Source: Clostridium mobile (GTDB lineage: Bacteria > Bacillota > Clostridia > Clostridiales > Clostridiaceae). From it: a stretch of 64,000 bases of DNA. Both the position numbers and the translations under genes were made by a program. Under the pieces are notes generated by a model. That model made no database searches. It was given only the letters and a program-made list of their open reading frames with translations, and was not told the DNA's origin. Below, piece after piece: positions 33,204 to 42,626 of this stretch. The DNA lies in assembly GCF_018918285.1 (NCBI RefSeq), contig NZ_JAHLQF010000001.1:310001-374000 (forward strand), written 5' to 3'. How positions within the stretch are numbered: position 1 is the stretch's first letter; every line of letters begins with the position of its first letter.

Positions 33204-35174
33204 TTATTGTAATAAATTCATCGTAGGTATTGAATTTTCTCCACCTAAAACAGTCATAGCATTCAAAGATATTCCTTTGTTCTTTAAGTATTTTAAATTA
33301 CTATTATTGAATAACACCAATGGCGATTTTGACAAAGCAGCATAAGCAGAGCCTGATAAGGCATCTGGAAAATTTTGTCCCGAAGCTAAATACACCTTGT
33401 TAAAATCTAAGTCCTTTTCAAATCTATCTAATAGTAAAAGATTTGTTTCATATCTATCCTTACCATAGATTCTCTCACTATCTATAGAAAGGCTATGTTC
33501 TAAGAAAGGAGTAATTATTTTTTCTCCTCCTACTATATAAGCTTTTTCTACCTCTTTCTCTTTTAAATATTCTATTATATCTTCTTTTAATCCAGCTTTT
33601 GAAGATAATATTATTGGTATACCCTTAGTAGCAGCTATAGAGGAAGCAGAAAGAGCATCAGGAAAATTTTCACCAGAGGTTATTATAACTTCCTTAAAGT
33701 CTCCAAAGTTTTTTAATATCTCTAATGAGGTTTCATACCTATCATTTCCCCAAATTCTTCTAGTTGTCATACCCATAGATTTTATTTTATTCTCTATATT
33801 TTGTGATATTGCACCTTGTCCGCCAACTATTATAGCATTACTAGGTTTTAATCTTTTCAATTCATTTTCTATACTTTTATCTATATAATTCTTTTCTATA
33901 AGCAATATTGGAGCATTATATTTTTTAGCATATGGTACTGCGCTTAAAGCATCTGGAAAGTTTTCGCCGGATACTAGAATAACATATTGGCTCTTCTCTC
34001 TCCATCCACTTTTGCTTATCTCACTGCTAGTAGCATACCTATTTTTTCCTTCTATTCTATTTGGTATATGAGCTATGCTCTTTTGAGGATTGTTTTTATC
34101 TATAGAAACTATATTAGAAGAAACTAAATTTCCATCCTTATCTTTAGCATTTACCTTTATTCTAAAGACATTTGACTTAATATTATCGCTATAAATAATT
34201 CCATCTTCTTTATATTTACCCGTTATAAAATCCCTTCCAATACTATCTGTAGTGGTTCTCTTTCCAAACCAGATATTTGGTAAATCTCCATCTTCAATTA
34301 AAGCTGTATACTCCATATTTTCTGTATTGTCGTCAACACTCTTTGTCCATTTAAATGTATATTTACCATCATTATAATCCTCTAAATACAAAAATGGAAT
34401 TGTTCCCGGCTTACTATATTTAGGTTTGACCTTGGATATATTTAACCAATAGTCATATAATCCATTCACATTCCATGCATTTGGTATTTCTTCATTTTCT
34501 TGAGGGGATGAATTAAAACCTTCTAAATTACTATAAACACCTATGTTATTTTTAAGTCCATTTGTGTTGTCCCTAATATCTCTATAAACTATGCTGTTTT
34601 TTCCTGTAGGACTTCCAAAAAGTTGAACATAATCCTCAGCTGCTATTTCGCTTATAGCCCAGCTATGTTCTCCGTTCTCAACCTTTTTATAAGAGCCCAA
34701 ATTTCTCACTTTATAATATCCTGTATCTTTACCATCTAATTCTTTATCTTCTCCCATCCAAGTATGGTATATGGTAAAGTGATGTCCGTATTCATGGGAC
34801 AAAACCCTAGCTAGAGTAGTAAATTTTATATTTTTGCAACCATATATTTGAATATAATTATCTTTACTTATTGTATCCCCTGTGTAAAACCTATAGTACA
34901 TACCCGTGGTATACTTCCCATAAGGATAGTCATCAATAAGCTCAATATGGGATAAATACTTTATTTCTTCCCCTATTGTATTATTTAAAAGTTCATCATA
35001 TACCATTTTAAGCTTTTCTTGTGAGGAAAAAGCTTGAGTATAACTTCTTATCTCCACTCCATTTGCTCCCTTATAAGAACTTATAGGAGAAGCTGCTTCT
35101 ACCTTATAATTCACAGAAATTACTATGAAAAATACAAATATAATATTATAAATTAAACTATATCTTTTCTTCAA
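33204..35174 (-). CDS. Secreted CWB2 cell-wall protein with HExxH metallopeptidase-like motif
   Basis: The 656-residue protein starts at TTG 35174 (GGAG 8 bases away), giving a clean signal peptide (KKRYSLIYNIIFVFFIVIS..., cleavage near VEAASP). The mature N-terminal part carries HEYGHHF (HExxH at residues 127-131), the zinc-site motif of gluzincin/metzincin peptidases. After a fibronectin-like stretch, the C-terminal 290 residues contain three CWB2 repeats. Each has a RIEGKNRYATS- or RIWGNDRYETS-like start, followed by VILVSGENFPDALSA. CWB2 modules anchor proteins non-covalently to anionic cell-wall polymers. A surface protease or adhesin is likely; no catalytic activity is proven. Confidence 0.88.
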   Translation of the reverse strand: MKKRYSLIYNIIFVFFIVISVNYKVEAASPISSYKGANGVEIRSYTQAFSSQEKLKMVYDELLNNTIGEEIKYLSHIELIDDYPYGKYTTGMYYRFYTGDTISKDNYIQIYGCKNIKFTTLARVLSHEYGHHFTIYHTWMGEDKELDGKDTGYYKVRNLGSYKKVENGEHSWAISEIAAEDYVQLFGSPTGKNSIVYRDIRDNTNGLKNNIGVYSNLEGFNSSPQENEEIPNAWNVNGLYDYWLNISKVKPKYSKPGTIPFLYLEDYNDGKYTFKWTKSVDDNTENMEYTALIEDGDLPNIWFGKRTTTDSIGRDFITGKYKEDGIIYSDNIKSNVFRIKVNAKDKDGNLVSSNIVSIDKNNPQKSIAHIPNRIEGKNRYATSSEISKSGWREKSQYVILVSGENFPDALSAVPYAKKYNAPILLIEKNYIDKSIENELKRLKPSNAIIVGGQGAISQNIENKIKSMGMTTRRIWGNDRYETSLEILKNFGDFKEVIITSGENFPDALSASSIAATKGIPIILSSKAGLKEDIIEYLKEKEVEKAYIVGGEKIITPFLEHSLSIDSERIYGKDRYETNLLLLDRFEKDLDFNKVYLASGQNFPDALSGSAYAALSKSPLVLFNNSNLKYLKNKGISLNAMTVLGGENSIPTMNLLQ

Positions 35175-35245
35175 ACTCACCACTCCAAACATACTGCATT
35201 TATTAATAAATATCGTGCAAAATGTGGAAAAGTTTAATAAAAAAT

Positions 35246-35280
35246 AGGAGGAATAGCTAATGAATCTAGCTATTCCTCCT
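35246..35280 (-). terminator. Strong terminator after manA
   Basis: A perfect 14-base stem (AGGAGGAATAGCTA/TAGCTATTCCTCCT) with a 7-base loop. On the minus strand it is followed by TTTTTTATTAAAC. It starts 1 base after the manA stop. Confidence 0.92.
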
Positions 35281-35281
35281 A

Positions 35282-36217
35282 TTATATATAACTCTTCAAT
35301 AATGTTAATTTTCCTTTTATAATATATTTACCAAGGGTAGCTGGTATTAATATACTATCTCCTTTATTAATCTTTACTATAGTATCATCCTCTGAAATTA
35401 TAGTTCCAAATCCATCTACACATGTAAAAATATGAAACTTACTTACATTGCTTTTTTCTTCAAGAATTTTATTAATTATATATTTTTCAATTGTAAAATA
35501 TTTGATATGGCATAGAACTCCTTTAGAATATCCATTAAATTTATCTAATTGGTCCTCGCCTGTATTTATTGCTCTTAAGTTAAAATCAATAACATCTAAA
35601 GATTTTTCTACATGTATCTCTCTAGGTCTACCGTAATCGTATATCCTGTATGTTATATCGCTGTTCTGCTGAATTTCCGCTATTATAACCCCTTCACAAA
35701 TAGAATGTACAAGACCGCTCTTTATAAGAAAACAATCCCCCTTCTTAACCTGAATCTTATTTAAATATTCCTCTGTTCTTCCTTCTTCAATTGCTTTTTT
35801 AAATGTTTCCTTATCACAATCTTTTGTACCTACTATTAAAAAAGCCTTTTCTTTTGCTTCTACTACATACCAAGCTTCAGTTTTTCCCATAGAATTTTCT
35901 ACTCTTTTTGCATATTCATCATCAGGATGTACTTGAACAGATAATTTTTCTTTAGAGTTTATTAGCTTAACTAATAAAGGAAATTCCCCACCCTCAAAGT
36001 CTTGTCCTAATAGTTTTTTCCCATATTCTTTTATAAGTTCATCAAATCTCTTGCCCTTAAATTTCCCATTATCTACGATGCTCATACCATTAGGATGGCA
36101 AGCTATATCCCAGCTTTCACCTATGTTTCCCTCTGGCAAATCTTCTCTAAACTCTTCTAAATCTCTTCCACCCCATATTTTTTCATAGTATAAATTTTTA
36201 AATTTAATTGGATACAT
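35282..36217 (-). CDS. manA: Class I mannose-6-phosphate isomerase
   Basis: The 311-residue cupin-fold enzyme has the family motifs LVKLINSKEKLSVQVHPDDEYA (with Zn ligands Gln and His), KTEAWYVVEAKEKAFLIVGTKD, and CFLIKSGLVHSICEGVIIAEIQQNSDITYRIYDYGRP. It interconverts fructose-6-phosphate and mannose-6-phosphate with zinc, feeding GDP-mannose or using mannose as carbon source. The length matches the short Firmicute form. It stands alone with its own terminator, between the CWB2 gene and the hut operon. The ATG has an AAGGAGAGACGG site. Confidence 0.93.
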   Translation of the reverse strand: MYPIKFKNLYYEKIWGGRDLEEFREDLPEGNIGESWDIACHPNGMSIVDNGKFKGKRFDELIKEYGKKLLGQDFEGGEFPLLVKLINSKEKLSVQVHPDDEYAKRVENSMGKTEAWYVVEAKEKAFLIVGTKDCDKETFKKAIEEGRTEEYLNKIQVKKGDCFLIKSGLVHSICEGVIIAEIQQNSDITYRIYDYGRPREIHVEKSLDVIDFNLRAINTGEDQLDKFNGYSKGVLCHIKYFTIEKYIINKILEEKSNVSKFHIFTCVDGFGTIISEDDTIVKINKGDSILIPATLGKYIIKGKLTLLKSYI

Positions 36218-36315
36218 ACACCGTCTCTCCTTATAATTAATAAGAGAAGTCCCTATAACATATCCATATTTTTTATATTAGTAATTTATTACCGCAATCA
36301 TCTGCAAATAAAAAA

Positions 36316-36357
36316 CTGCACTGCTCATTAAAGCTATTAGCTTTTTGAGCAGTGCAG
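36316..36357 (-). terminator. Terminator of the hut operon
   Basis: A perfect 12-base stem (CTGCACTGCTCA/TGAGCAGTGCAG) with an 18-base loop, followed on the minus strand by TTTTTTATTTG. It starts 33 bases after the hutH stop. Confidence 0.9.
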
Positions 36358-36390
36358 GTGTATAAGTTAAAATACAGTTATTTTGTTATT

Positions 36391-37917
36391 TTAATTCAAT
36401 TTTCCAATTTTATCTTCAACAATCTTTATCAGTTCATTACTTTTCACAAGTTCATAGCATTTTTTCATATCTAGATACATTTTTCTATCCTCGTATAAAG
36501 TATCTACATCTTTCCTTATCCTATCGTGAACCGCCCTTGTTGCCATTGCAAGTTTATCCTTTTCTCCAAAATCTATGCCTTGAGCTGATGTCATAAGCTC
36601 TATTGCTAGTACATTTCTCACATTCTCCAATATATCCCTTGCCTTTCTTGCAGAAATTGAACCCATACTAACATGATCCTCTTGATTTGCAGAAGTTGGT
36701 ATAGAATCTATTGAAGCTGGATGAGCTAATACTTTATTTTCAGACACCAAAGCTGCAGCAGTGTATTGTGGAACCATAAAACCGCAATTCAATCCTCCCT
36801 TTTTAACTAAAAAGGCTGGCAAACCACTTAAACTAGGATTGATAAGTCTTTCAATTCTTCTTTCACTTATATTTCCTAATTCCGCTATAGCTATTCCTAA
36901 AAAATCAAAGACTAAAGCCATTGGCTGCCCATGAAAATTTCCTCCAGATATAACTTGTCTACTTTCAGCAAATATTAAAGGATTATCCGTAGCTGAGTTT
37001 ATTTCAATATTTATTTTATCTATAATATAATCTATGGCATCCCTACTAGCTCCATGGACTTGTGGTACACACCTTAAAGTGTATGCATCTTGAATTTTCT
37101 TTTCTCCCTGTCTTGTAGTAGATTTACTGTTCTCTAAAATTTTTAACATGTTTTCTGCACATAGAATTTGCCCTTTATGGGGCCTAACCTTGTGTACTTT
37201 TTCATCATAGGCATCAACTATACCGTTTAAGGCTTCCATGGTCATGGCCGCTGCTATATCTGACACCTTAGTTAGCATTTTTCCATCATAGGCTGCCAAC
37301 GCTCCCACTGCTGTAAGTACTTGAGTTCCATTTATTAAAGCCAATCCTTCTTTGGAAACCAGTTCAACTATATCTATACCAGCTTTTTTCATAGCTTCAC
37401 TTCCATTAAGTCTTTCTCCTTTGTATATTGCCTCACCATCTCCAATCATAACTAATACCATATGAGCAAGTGGACATAAATCTCCGCTAGCTCCAACAGA
37501 TCCCTTTTCTGGTATTATTGGATGTACTCCTTTATTTAACATTTCTATAAGCGTATTTAGTGTGCTCAATCTTATGCCAGAGTAACCTTTAGCTAGAGCA
37601 TTTATTCTCAAAAGCATAGCTGCTCTTACAACATCTTCCCCATAGGGTTCTCCTACTCCACAGCAATCGCTTAAAATTAAATTCTTTTGTAATTCTTTAG
37701 TCTCTTCCTTTGATATTAAAACATCACTAAACAGACCAAACCCTGTAGTTATACCATAAATTACTTCCCCATTTTCCACCATATCATCTACTAATTCTCT
37801 TGACTTTTCAACTTCTTTTATTGATTCATCAGTGAGCTTAACTTCATAGTCTTCTCTAGCCACTTTAATAATATCTTTTATGGTTAAGCTATTTCCATCT
37901 ATATAAACAACCTTCAT
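36391..37917 (-). CDS. hutH: Histidine ammonia-lyase HutH
   Basis: The 508-residue enzyme has the MIO-forming Ala-Ser-Gly at residues 143-145 (GSVGASGDLCPLAHM). It also carries YGITTGFG near residue 54 and the active-site stretch DNPLIFAESRQVISGGNFHGQPMAL. It eliminates ammonia from L-histidine to give trans-urocanate, the first step of histidine fermentation. It is the last gene of a hutU-hutI-permease-hutH operon. The ATG has an ideal AAAGGAGGAG site. Length and motifs are complete. Confidence 0.96.
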   Translation of the reverse strand: MKVVYIDGNSLTIKDIIKVAREDYEVKLTDESIKEVEKSRELVDDMVENGEVIYGITTGFGLFSDVLISKEETKELQKNLILSDCCGVGEPYGEDVVRAAMLLRINALAKGYSGIRLSTLNTLIEMLNKGVHPIIPEKGSVGASGDLCPLAHMVLVMIGDGEAIYKGERLNGSEAMKKAGIDIVELVSKEGLALINGTQVLTAVGALAAYDGKMLTKVSDIAAAMTMEALNGIVDAYDEKVHKVRPHKGQILCAENMLKILENSKSTTRQGEKKIQDAYTLRCVPQVHGASRDAIDYIIDKINIEINSATDNPLIFAESRQVISGGNFHGQPMALVFDFLGIAIAELGNISERRIERLINPSLSGLPAFLVKKGGLNCGFMVPQYTAAALVSENKVLAHPASIDSIPTSANQEDHVSMGSISARKARDILENVRNVLAIELMTSAQGIDFGEKDKLAMATRAVHDRIRKDVDTLYEDRKMYLDMKKCYELVKSNELIKIVEDKIGKLN

Positions 37918-37946
37918 AATGACTCCTCCTTTTTAAAGTTTAAAAT

Positions 37947-39263
37947 TTAAAACATACTCACTCCAATGAGCCCAAATATAGATAGTGGAACTGTATAGTG
38001 TAAAAAGCTTGGTATACATGTATCCCATATGTGATCATGTTGTCCATCAATATTTAATCCCGATGTTGGTCCTAAAGTGGTATCTGAAGCTGGAGAGGAT
38101 GCATCTCCTAAAGCCGCTGCTGTAGCAATGAGTAAAATCGTTGCTTTTGTACTAAAGCCAACTTTTAATGCCAATGGAACATAAATAGCTGCAATAATAG
38201 GAACTGTTCCAAAGGATGTACCTATTCCCATAGTAACCATTAATCCTGACAAAAGCATTACAATAGCTGCAATTACTTTACTTCCTCTCATCATTGCCGC
38301 TGCTGAATTAACTAAGGTTTCAATTCCTCCAGTTTCTCTAATTACAGCTGCATAACCAGAGGCCACTAACATAACAAAGGCTATAAATCCCATCATAACT
38401 ATTCCACTATCCATTAACTCATCTATGGAAGACCATTTGATTACCTTTGTAGCTAACATAATTGCAATACCAAACATAGCACCTAATGGCAATGATCCAA
38501 ATATAATTTGTACTACTAATGTTACTGCGCCAGCTATTAAAGATATATAATGCTCTTTTGTTACCTTTACATCTTTTTTTAATAAATCATCCAAGTCTTC
38601 ATATTCCGCTTTAAATTCATCATCCATTTTATATTCTCTAGATTTTCTATAAGTAAAAATGGAGATAATAAAACCTGTCAACATTGCAAGGCCAGCAACC
38701 CAAGTGGATTTCCAAACCATATCAACGGTTATAGGCATGCCACTAGCAGTAACTTGCTCTTTCACTATTCCATGAAATATCAAACCATATCCTATTGGCA
38801 AAGTTAAATAAGGTGCTTTAAGTCCAAAAGCTAGAGCGCAAGATGCAGCTCTTCTATCCATTTTTATTGTGTTCATAAGTGGTATTAATGCTGGAATCAA
38901 TATAGGAATAAAAGCGATATGCACTGGTATTACAGTTCCTGAAAGACAAGCAACTATAGCAAGTATAAATAATAGAATTGTTTTCTTTCCTTTTATGCCT
39001 TTTGCTATTTTTATAGATAGTATTTCAGCAGCTCCTGTTTTGTGTATAGCAGCTGCCAATCCCCCCAGTAGTATATAACTTAGCGCTGTTTCTGAATTCC
39101 CCCCCATGCCATCAATTAAAATACTTATCGTCTCACCCATTGGCATTCCAGCTACAGCACCACCTACTAAAGCCGCAATTATTAATGATAAAATAACGTT
39201 TAATTTTAATAAGCACAATACTATCATGGTAAGAACTGATAAAACTACAGGATTTGTAAACAT
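37947..39263 (-). CDS. Na+/H+ antiporter-family permease, probable histidine transporter (YuiF type)
   Basis: The 438-residue protein has about 11-12 membrane helices and belongs to the ion transporter (IT)/NhaC-like group. Landmarks are ILLGGLAAAIHKTGAAEILS, GTVIPVHIAFIPILIPAL, GTSFGTVPIIAAIYVPLAL and ALGDASSPASDTTLGPTSGLN. The annotation Na+/H+ antiporter is common for the family. Because the gene is embedded in a hut operon, import of histidine is the more likely role; that is inferred from context. It lies 21 bases after hutI and 29 before hutH. It starts at an ATG with an AGGGGGG site. Confidence 0.85.
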   Translation of the reverse strand: MFTNPVVLSVLTMIVLCLLKLNVILSLIIAALVGGAVAGMPMGETISILIDGMGGNSETALSYILLGGLAAAIHKTGAAEILSIKIAKGIKGKKTILLFILAIVACLSGTVIPVHIAFIPILIPALIPLMNTIKMDRRAASCALAFGLKAPYLTLPIGYGLIFHGIVKEQVTASGMPITVDMVWKSTWVAGLAMLTGFIISIFTYRKSREYKMDDEFKAEYEDLDDLLKKDVKVTKEHYISLIAGAVTLVVQIIFGSLPLGAMFGIAIMLATKVIKWSSIDELMDSGIVMMGFIAFVMLVASGYAAVIRETGGIETLVNSAAAMMRGSKVIAAIVMLLSGLMVTMGIGTSFGTVPIIAAIYVPLALKVGFSTKATILLIATAAALGDASSPASDTTLGPTSGLNIDGQHDHIWDTCIPSFLHYTVPLSIFGLIGVSMF

Positions 39264-39284
39264 AAAATACCCCCCTTTTATATA

Positions 39285-40538
39285 TTAAATCCTAACTATA
39301 ATTTTCCCTCTCTTTATAACTTTTTCTACCATGTTTCCCCCAAACTTATAAACCACATCTTCATAATTTGAGGTATTCCAAATTTGCATGTCCCCTAATT
39401 TCCCTACCTCTAAAGAACCTATTTCCTCTTCCATGGAAAGTGCATGAGCTCCACCTAAAGTAGCTGCTCTTAATGCCTCAGCGGGAGTCATACTATGTGC
39501 TCTACAGGCTAACATCATAACAAACTGCATGGATTCGCTCCAAGCACCTGGACAACAATTCGTTGCTAAAGCTATGGTCATTCCCTCTTCTATCATAGGT
39601 CTTGGATTAAAGGGTTTAGGGTGTTTTACTGAAAAATCTGTAACGGGAAGAAGCACTCCTGTAACCTTAGCTTTCGATAGTTTTTTTATTACTTCTCTAG
39701 GGGTATAATTTAAATGATCTGCTGATACAAAATTCATATGGGCCGCCAAATCTGAACCACCTATATAGGAATAAGCATCTGTGTGTATTCTAGGTTCAAT
39801 ACCTAAATCTCTTGCTCTTTTCAATATTTTTTCGCTCTCCTTAGCAGTGTAATATCCATCATCACACCACACGTCACAAAACTTTGCTAAATTTTTCTCT
39901 GCCACATAAGATATCATCTCTTCAGTTAAAATATCTATATATTTATCTTTAGAAACATCCTCTGGCCATCCGTGAGCTCCTAAAAAAGTAGATATTATGT
40001 CTATGGGCAAATTTTCATGCAAGACTTTATTAACCTTTAACATTTTTATTTCATGTTCTAAGCTCAATCCATAGCCGCTTTTACTCTCTACAGTGGTGGT
40101 TCCTGAACACATCATGTTGTAAATTCTTTTATATGCGCTTTCATAAAGTTCTTCCTCTGAGGAATCCCTTGTCATATTCACACTGACCATAATTCCTGTT
40201 TTTATGCCCATTTCCTCTAATATTTTACTATCCGTTATAGTAAGTTTAGTAACGTATTCTTTTACCCTTGACCCTCCAAAAACTAAATGTGTATGACAAT
40301 CTACAAATCCTGGTGCAACTACTTTACCCTTGCAGTCAATGACTTCAGCTTTACTATAGTCAACTTTACTACATACCTCTTCCTTACTTCCTAAAGCTAC
40401 TATTCTATCTTCCTTTACTGCTATCCATCCATCCTCTATTATTCCAACTAAGTCTTTAGCTTCTTTTCTGCAAGTTACTAATTGAGAGCAATTACTTAAT
40501 ACTAAATCCGCCTTTAATTTATTTTCTCTAGCATCCAG
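39285..40538 (-). CDS. hutI: Imidazolonepropionase HutI, apparent CTG start
   Basis: The frame 40538-39285 encodes 417 residues, normal for HutI. It is a metal-dependent amidohydrolase that converts imidazolone-propionate to formiminoglutamate. The metal-binding HxH lies at residues 82-84 (GFVDCHTHLVFGG). Further on are the FLGAHGWPED segment and the SADHLNY and ATNCCPGAW motifs. No ATG, GTG or TTG exists in frame before residue 110, and an in-frame TAG lies two codons upstream of a CTG at 40538. That CTG stands 7 bases after an AGAGGTG ribosome site, so CTG initiation is the best reading. Starting at Met 110 would remove the HxH. The gene lies between hutU and the permease. Confidence 0.85.
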   Translation of the reverse strand: MDARENKLKADLVLSNCSQLVTCRKEAKDLVGIIEDGWIAVKEDRIVALGSKEEVCSKVDYSKAEVIDCKGKVVAPGFVDCHTHLVFGGSRVKEYVTKLTITDSKILEEMGIKTGIMVSVNMTRDSSEEELYESAYKRIYNMMCSGTTTVESKSGYGLSLEHEIKMLKVNKVLHENLPIDIISTFLGAHGWPEDVSKDKYIDILTEEMISYVAEKNLAKFCDVWCDDGYYTAKESEKILKRARDLGIEPRIHTDAYSYIGGSDLAAHMNFVSADHLNYTPREVIKKLSKAKVTGVLLPVTDFSVKHPKPFNPRPMIEEGMTIALATNCCPGAWSESMQFVMMLACRAHSMTPAEALRAATLGGAHALSMEEEIGSLEVGKLGDMQIWNTSNYEDVVYKFGGNMVEKVIKRGKIIVRI

Positions 40539-40592
40539 TTTCTATCACCTCTCTATTCCATAACTAAAAATAATAGAATCACTTGATAAATC

Positions 40593-40627
40593 AACTTGTA
40601 CCTCTCCATCATGGAAAGGTACAAGTT
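40593..40627 (-). other. Long hairpin between hutU and hutI
   Basis: A 16-base stem with one G-U pair (AACTTGTACCTTTCCA/TGGAGAGGTACAAGTT on the minus strand) and a 3-base loop sits in the 126-base gap after hutU. It is not followed by a T run, so it is not a classic terminator. It may stabilise the hutU message or attenuate transcription into hutI. Confidence 0.65.
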
Positions 40628-40664
40628 TAGTATTTCTTAAAGTCTTAATATATCATTTTAAGTT

Positions 40665-42374
40665 TTATCTCGGTCTTTTACCATCTGGTCCAAAAGTTGC
40701 ATCTGGTGTCCACCAAAGAGGAACTTTAATACTATCGGTAGTATATTTTCCTTTTCCTTCAGCAATGTCCCTTGCAGTTTCATAGCCAGCTTGAGCATGT
40801 CTTATAATACCTATTCCTGAGTCTGTAGTTAAGCATACATCTAATCTTATGGAAGCTTCCTCTGTTCCATCTGCAATCATTGTAACTCCAGTATGAACTG
40901 CTTCTCCCATGGAATAGTTAGCTTGAATTGCTATTAAATCACACATTCCTGCACAATTTAATAATCCATTTAAATATGGCCAGTCAGAAATTAAATCGCT
41001 GCCATCTTTCATATTTTCTGATTCAAAGGTTGGGTTAACTATGGAACCTGTGTCTAAATTATCCCTTGAAAAAGCTACCGGCCCTTTAATTTCCCCCTTC
41101 TTTATAAGCTCATTTATAGCTAAGCCAAATTTTCTACGCTGTCCAAATCCCATATAGCAAACTCTCGCTGGAAGAGCTTCTATTGGTAAACACTTACTTG
41201 CAAGTGTAATCCATCTTGTAACCAGTGGATCATCTTTAAACATCTCTAGAGCAAGTTCGTCTGTTCTCTTAAGATCTTCAGGATCTCCTGAAATACAAGT
41301 CCATCTAAATGGGCCACGACCTTCGCAGAATAGTGGTCTAATATATTCAGACACGAACCCTGGAATTCTGAATGCTTCCTTATCTTCCATTCCAGCATCA
41401 CGACATTCTTTTCTAATGCTTGTTCCATATTCAAATACTTCAACGCCTTTTGCATAGTAAGCGTTCATGGCTTTAAGGTGTTTTACCATGGATTCCCTTG
41501 CCTTTTCTAGATATAACTCACGATCCTTTTCTCTTAATTCATCTGCTTCTTCTGGGGTATATCCCGATGGAATATAGGAGATTGGATCATGACATGGACA
41601 CATTTCACTTATAATATCTGGCATAAACCCTTTATTGTATGCATCCCAGAAAAGGTCCGCTGCATTTCCAACTACTCCAATGGATAAAGGCTCTTTTTTA
41701 TCTGCTGCTTTTTTAGCCATATCAATAGCTTCGTCTAATGAGTAAACCATTGTATCCATATAATCTTTTTCAATACGTCTCTTAATAACTTTCTCGTCTG
41801 CGTCAATTACTATTGCAACTCCACCGTGCATCTTCATTGCCCAGCTCTGATTTCCTCCCATTCCTCCTGCTCCTGCTGTGAAATAAATTCTACCTTCTAA
41901 ATCATTATCAAATTTTTTCAAAGCTATAGCAGACAAGGTTTCAAAGGTTCCTTCTATAACCCCTTGAGTGCCTATGTATTCCCAAGGAGCAGCTGTATAT
42001 TGAGCGAACATAGTTAAGTTTTTATCTTGAAGGTCATAGAAAGTAGGCCAATCTGCCTTCATAATATTTGTAGTAGCCATTACAACACGTGGTGCTAGTT
42101 TATGAGTTTTAAAAATTGCCACTGGCATACCTGATTGCACAACTAAAGTTTCATTATCTTCTAACTCTTTTAAGGATTTCACTATAGCATGATAAGACTC
42201 CCAGTTTCTTGCACATTTCCCATTGCCACCATAAATAATAAGCTCTTCAGGCTTTTCTGCATTTTCCATATTATTTTCTAACATTCTCAAAATAGTCTCT
42301 TGCTTCCACCCTTTACATCTTAACGTAGATCCTCTCTGAGCTTTAACTGAGTATAATATTTCTGGTTTTCCCAT
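40665..42374 (-). CDS. hutU: Urocanate hydratase HutU
   Basis: The 569-residue enzyme has the NAD+-binding glycine motif GAGGMGGNQ at residues 168-176, the MPVAIFKTH and MTNIMKADWPTF-like N-terminal stretches, and the active-site cysteine region LPARVCYMGFGQRRK. It hydrates urocanate to imidazolone-propionate using tightly bound NAD+ as an electrophile. As the first gene of the operon it lies 45 bases downstream of a -24/-12 promoter. The ATG has an AGGAGGCATGTATT site. It is a little longer than the classical 555-residue enzyme, but the motif order is the same. Confidence 0.95.
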   Translation of the reverse strand: MGKPEILYSVKAQRGSTLRCKGWKQETILRMLENNMENAEKPEELIIYGGNGKCARNWESYHAIVKSLKELEDNETLVVQSGMPVAIFKTHKLAPRVVMATTNIMKADWPTFYDLQDKNLTMFAQYTAAPWEYIGTQGVIEGTFETLSAIALKKFDNDLEGRIYFTAGAGGMGGNQSWAMKMHGGVAIVIDADEKVIKRRIEKDYMDTMVYSLDEAIDMAKKAADKKEPLSIGVVGNAADLFWDAYNKGFMPDIISEMCPCHDPISYIPSGYTPEEADELREKDRELYLEKARESMVKHLKAMNAYYAKGVEVFEYGTSIRKECRDAGMEDKEAFRIPGFVSEYIRPLFCEGRGPFRWTCISGDPEDLKRTDELALEMFKDDPLVTRWITLASKCLPIEALPARVCYMGFGQRRKFGLAINELIKKGEIKGPVAFSRDNLDTGSIVNPTFESENMKDGSDLISDWPYLNGLLNCAGMCDLIAIQANYSMGEAVHTGVTMIADGTEEASIRLDVCLTTDSGIGIIRHAQAGYETARDIAEGKGKYTTDSIKVPLWWTPDATFGPDGKRPR

Positions 42375-42418
42375 AATACATGCCTCCTTGAATTTTTATT
42401 ATTTACTTATATTTAATA

Positions 42419-42434
42419 AGCAATTACCGTGCCA
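42419..42434 (-). promoter_or_regulatory. Sigma-54 (-24/-12) promoter of the hut operon
   Basis: TGGCACG, four bases, TTGCT on the minus strand: a full match to the sigma-54 consensus TGGCACG-N4-TTGCW. It lies 45 bases upstream of the hutU ATG and co-occurs with a sigma-54 activator gene just upstream, which strongly supports it. Confidence 0.95.
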
Positions 42435-42560
42435 ACTTGCTTTTATATAATTACTAATATTCATGAACTCCTCAATACCTTGATTTTATTCAGTTAAAGT
42501 TCATAGGAAGTTAAAATCCAACATAAACTAATTCTCACTTTGTTATGCTTCATTAAGTTC

Positions 42561-42581
42561 AATGCATAAAACTTATGCATT
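42561..42581. promoter_or_regulatory. Palindrome 1, candidate enhancer site for the hut activator
   Basis: A perfect 9-base inverted repeat AATGCATAA-AAC-TTATGCATT, centred about 137 bases upstream of the -24 box. Position and symmetry fit an upstream activating sequence for the sigma-54 activator encoded at 42702. A related palindrome lies at 42627. Confidence 0.7.
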
Positions 42582-42626
42582 ATTTCCATAATATTACTAT
42601 TAATCAAAGGCAAAAAAATATTATAA

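Noticed and set aside
33204-33240. Sigma-28 promoter for the YjfB-type gene
   Set aside because: TACGATGA and TACAATAA occur, but neither has a TAAA box at 15-16 bases.
37947-39263. Generic Na+/H+ antiporter function
   Set aside because: Family membership alone does not show the substrate; the position inside the hut operon makes a histidine transporter more likely.
41246-41455. Minus-strand ORF within hutU
   Set aside because: It is an out-of-frame shadow of hutU without a ribosome site.
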